From an uncultured Alphaproteobacteria bacterium (GTDB taxonomy: Bacteria; Pseudomonadota; Alphaproteobacteria; Rickettsiales; Midichloriaceae): a stretch of 6,969 nucleotides of DNA. The stretch covers positions 1 through 6,969 of the forward strand of contig CAIOSF010000175.1 of NCBI GenBank assembly GCA_903860855.1, written 5' to 3'. This document shows positions 5,110 to 6,969 of the stretch, piece by piece. The position numbers were made by a program, and so were the translations under genes. Under the pieces are notes generated by a model that worked only from the letters and a program-made list of their open reading frames with translations, was not told the origin of the DNA and did no database searches. How positions within the stretch are numbered: the first letter of the stretch is position 1; each line of letters starts with the position of its first letter.

Positions 5110-6927
5110 TTTGATTGCGCCATGACAATGCTTATACTTGACCCCAGAACCGCAAGGACATGGATGATTCCTCGACCTAGGTTCCTCAATGGATTTAGGG
5201 TAATCAGCACCACCATCCTTAACATCCCTGCCCTCAGCTTTATTCCGTTCTCCACCCCCATCTTGATCATCATCTTGAGCTTCATTCTGGTGAATATTAA
5301 CATGAAATACCATGTTAACGAACTGCTCTTCCAGAGTAAATAGCATATGTTTAAATAAACCAAAGGCCTCCATTTTATACTCATTAAGAGGATTCTTCTG
5401 AGCATAAGCCCTAAGGTTGATACCAGAACGGAGATGATCAAGGGAATGAAGGTGATCCTTCCATAAAGAATCAAGAATCGATAACAATAAAACTTGGAGC
5501 ATATCGGCAAAATTTTCTTCACCATGATCGACTCGCTTTTTGGTTATATAATCACTAACCATCCCCATTGTATAAGTCGCAACTTCGCTATCTTTCCTAT
5601 TTCTCACCGAAGCTTCATCTATATGTATGCCATAAATCCTGTTAAGCTCCTTGTTCAATCCAATCAAGTCCCACTGCTCTTCATAAGAGCCCTTGGGAAT
5701 ATGCTGCTCAATTAATCTTGCCAGGACAGAAAAAGACATATCTAGCAAACTATCGAATAATGTTTCGGGAAAGGACATGATATGAAGCCTTTTAGTGTAA
5801 ATTACTTGCCTCTGCTCATTCATTACGTCATCATATTGTAGTATATTTTTGCGGATCTCATAGTTTCTACCTTCAACTCTTTGCTGAGCCTTGGCTAAAG
5901 ATTTACTAACCCATGGATGAATGATTGCATCCCCCTCCTTCAATCCCATTTTGAGCAAAAGTCCACTAAGTTTTTCTGAGCCAAACAATCTCATCAAATC
6001 ATCGTCCATCGACAAGAAAAACTTCGTTGTACCTGGATCACCTTGTCGTCCCGATCTACCTCGCAGCTGATCATCTATTCGGCGCGATTCATGCCTTTCC
6101 GTGCCTATGACCAACAAGCCACCTACTCTTTTTACCTCTTGTCTGTCTTTCTCAACCTTGCTGTCTATCTGCTCATAGATCGCTCTATATTGCTCATCTG
6201 ATATAGATTTATTGCCAAATTTCTCATGGCATTTTTGTTGTACCAGCATATCCGTATTACCACCAAGCTTTATGTCAGTACCGCGACCAGCCATATTTGT
6301 TGCTATGGTTACTCCTCCTAACCTTCCAGCTTGGGCAATGATCTCAGCCTCTTGTTCGTGATACTTGGCATTCAATACATTGTGTTTTATCTTATGTTTT
6401 TTTAGTAAAGACGAGATGTATTCAGACTTTTCTATACTAATTGTTCCAACCAGTATTGGTTGTTGGGCCTCGTGGGCCCGGGCGATTTCATCAACTATCG
6501 CATTATATTTCTCTCCTGCCGTTCTATAGACAACATCATCCTCATCTTTACGGGCAACATCTAGATGCGTTGGAATTGAGAGGACCTGAAGTTTATAGGT
6601 ATCGGCAAATTCCGCAGACTCAGTCATTGCAGTTCCAGTCATGCCAGCTAATTTTTTATACATGCGGAAATAATTCTGATATGTGATAGAGGCTATAGTC
6701 TGATTTTCGTGCTGTATCTTTACATCTTCTTTGGCTTCGATGGCAGAGTGTAGGCCATCAGAATATCTTCGACCATCCATAATCCTACCAGTGAACTCAT
6801 CAATGATCATGATCTTGCCATCTTTGACTATATAGTCTTTGTCACAGGCATATATATACTGGGCTTTCAGAGCTTGGTTGATGTGATGAACAATTTTCAC
6901 GTCAGTTCTTGTTGTCTGATACGGCAT
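5107..6927 (-). CDS. secA: Protein translocase ATPase SecA, C-terminal two thirds, 5' end broken
   Basis: SecA is the cytoplasmic motor that pushes preproteins through SecYEG. The readable 606 residues match from about E. coli residue 310 onward (family length near 900). Visible parts are the end of the preprotein cross-linking domain (DVKIVHHINQAL, DYIVKDG), the return to NBD1 (NQTIASITYQNYFRMY, KLAGMTGTA, 75-100), NBD2 with ATNMAGRGTDIKLGG (209-223) and QLRGRSGRQGDPG (287-299), the helical scaffold (YDDVMNEQR, 365-373; DSLWKDHLHSLDHLRSGI, 486-503), an acidic linker, and the zinc-binding tail Cys590, Cys592, Cys601, His602. The Walker A of NBD1 and most of the cross-linking domain are missing. 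In-frame TAA (6937-6939) closes the frame ten bases above the only ATG, and the other two frames stop at 6902-6904 and 6897-6899. No Shine-Dalgarno precedes the ATG. Homology begins near residue 7, next to element C. On its own this fragment could not be an active ATPase. It could be the second part of a split gene, a pseudogene, or a sequencing or assembly artefact. The stop codon coincides with the edge of element B. Confidence 0.88.
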   Translation of the reverse strand: MPYQTTRTDVKIVHHINQALKAQYIYACDKDYIVKDGKIMIIDEFTGRIMDGRRYSDGLHSAIEAKEDVKIQHENQTIASITYQNYFRMYKKLAGMTGTAMTESAEFADTYKLQVLSIPTHLDVARKDEDDVVYRTAGEKYNAIVDEIARAHEAQQPILVGTISIEKSEYISSLLKKHKIKHNVLNAKYHEQEAEIIAQAGRLGGVTIATNMAGRGTDIKLGGNTDMLVQQKCHEKFGNKSISDEQYRAIYEQIDSKVEKDRQEVKRVGGLLVIGTERHESRRIDDQLRGRSGRQGDPGTTKFFLSMDDDLMRLFGSEKLSGLLLKMGLKEGDAIIHPWVSKSLAKAQQRVEGRNYEIRKNILQYDDVMNEQRQVIYTKRLHIMSFPETLFDSLLDMSFSVLARLIEQHIPKGSYEEQWDLIGLNKELNRIYGIHIDEASVRNRKDSEVATYTMGMVSDYITKKRVDHGEENFADMLQVLLLSILDSLWKDHLHSLDHLRSGINLRAYAQKNPLNEYKMEAFGLFKHMLFTLEEQFVNMVFHVNIHQNEAQDDDQDGGGERNKAEGRDVKDGGADYPKSIEEPRSRNHPCPCGSGVKYKHCHGAIK

Positions 6928-6969
6928 TCTGAAGGGTTAAGCTGTGCAGTGGCACGACAACATTGAGCA
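6920..6969. repeat. Edge of a third palindromic-type element (C) in secA
   Basis: The stretch 6942-6966, containing CTGTGCAGTGGCACGACAAC, resembles element B at 4964-4986 (CTGTACAAGGCACGACGACC); GGCACGAC is shared exactly (6951-6958 and 4972-4979), as is the preceding CTGT.CA. The edge at about 6920 begins TACGGCATTC, loosely like the TACGCGAA start of element A. SecA homology ends at the same place. Only one side is in the window, so the second arm cannot be seen and the element identity is inferred from the partial match. Confidence 0.5.

Noticed and set aside
5034..5525. Minus-strand frame of 163 codons overlapping the 3' end of secA and element B
   Set aside because: It lies in another frame over strongly conserved SecA sequence, has no family resemblance, and its last part is simply element B read through.

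Overview
The window looks like a piece of the chromosome of an alphaproteobacterium, most likely an intracellular member of the Rickettsiales. This rests on the Rickettsiales/alphaproteobacterial look of LepA, SecA (IVHHINQAL, CHGAIK end) and riboflavin synthase, on a moderately AT-rich composition, and on palindromic repeat elements lying inside or against housekeeping genes. The assignment is by recognition only; no search was run.

Layout. Positions 3-335 (+) hold the C-terminal part of an unrecognised membrane protein cut by the left edge. A promoter (392-419) precedes a tRNA-Leu(CAA) gene with encoded CCA (452-538, +). Full-length lepA (593-2401, -) converges on the tRNA. The interval 2402-2542 carries divergent promoter-like signals: lepA to the left, and to the right a 64-residue small membrane protein with a strong Shine-Dalgarno (2543-2737, +). 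It is followed by an unrecognised 399-residue Lys/Glu-rich protein with a Trp-marked amphipathic repeat region (2793-3992, +). Convergent with that is ribE, riboflavin synthase (4023-4901, -), enlarged to 292 residues by two insertions. Then comes secA (5107-6927, -), of which only the C-terminal two thirds can be read; the N-terminal third is missing from this frame and may lie beyond the right edge.

The main observation is a set of palindromic elements of about 160 bp. Element A (4240-4395, 156 bp) has perfect 20-bp inverted arms, sits in frame inside ribE and encodes residues 169-221. Element B (4948-5109, 162 bp) has 22-bp arms; it begins exactly on the secA stop codon and its other arm carries the apparent -35 box of ribE. 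Element C (6920-6969, cut by the edge) shares an internal motif with B and lies exactly where SecA homology stops. All three frames entering secA through it are closed. The behaviour resembles the Rickettsia palindromic elements (RPEs) that insert in frame in proteins, but I do not recognise these sequences as a named family. Whether secA is split, restarted or a dead copy cannot be settled from this window.

The genes are mostly unrelated housekeeping functions: translation (tRNA-Leu, LepA), protein export (SecA) and flavin synthesis (RibE), with two uncharacterised proteins between them. There is no evidence for one functional operon.
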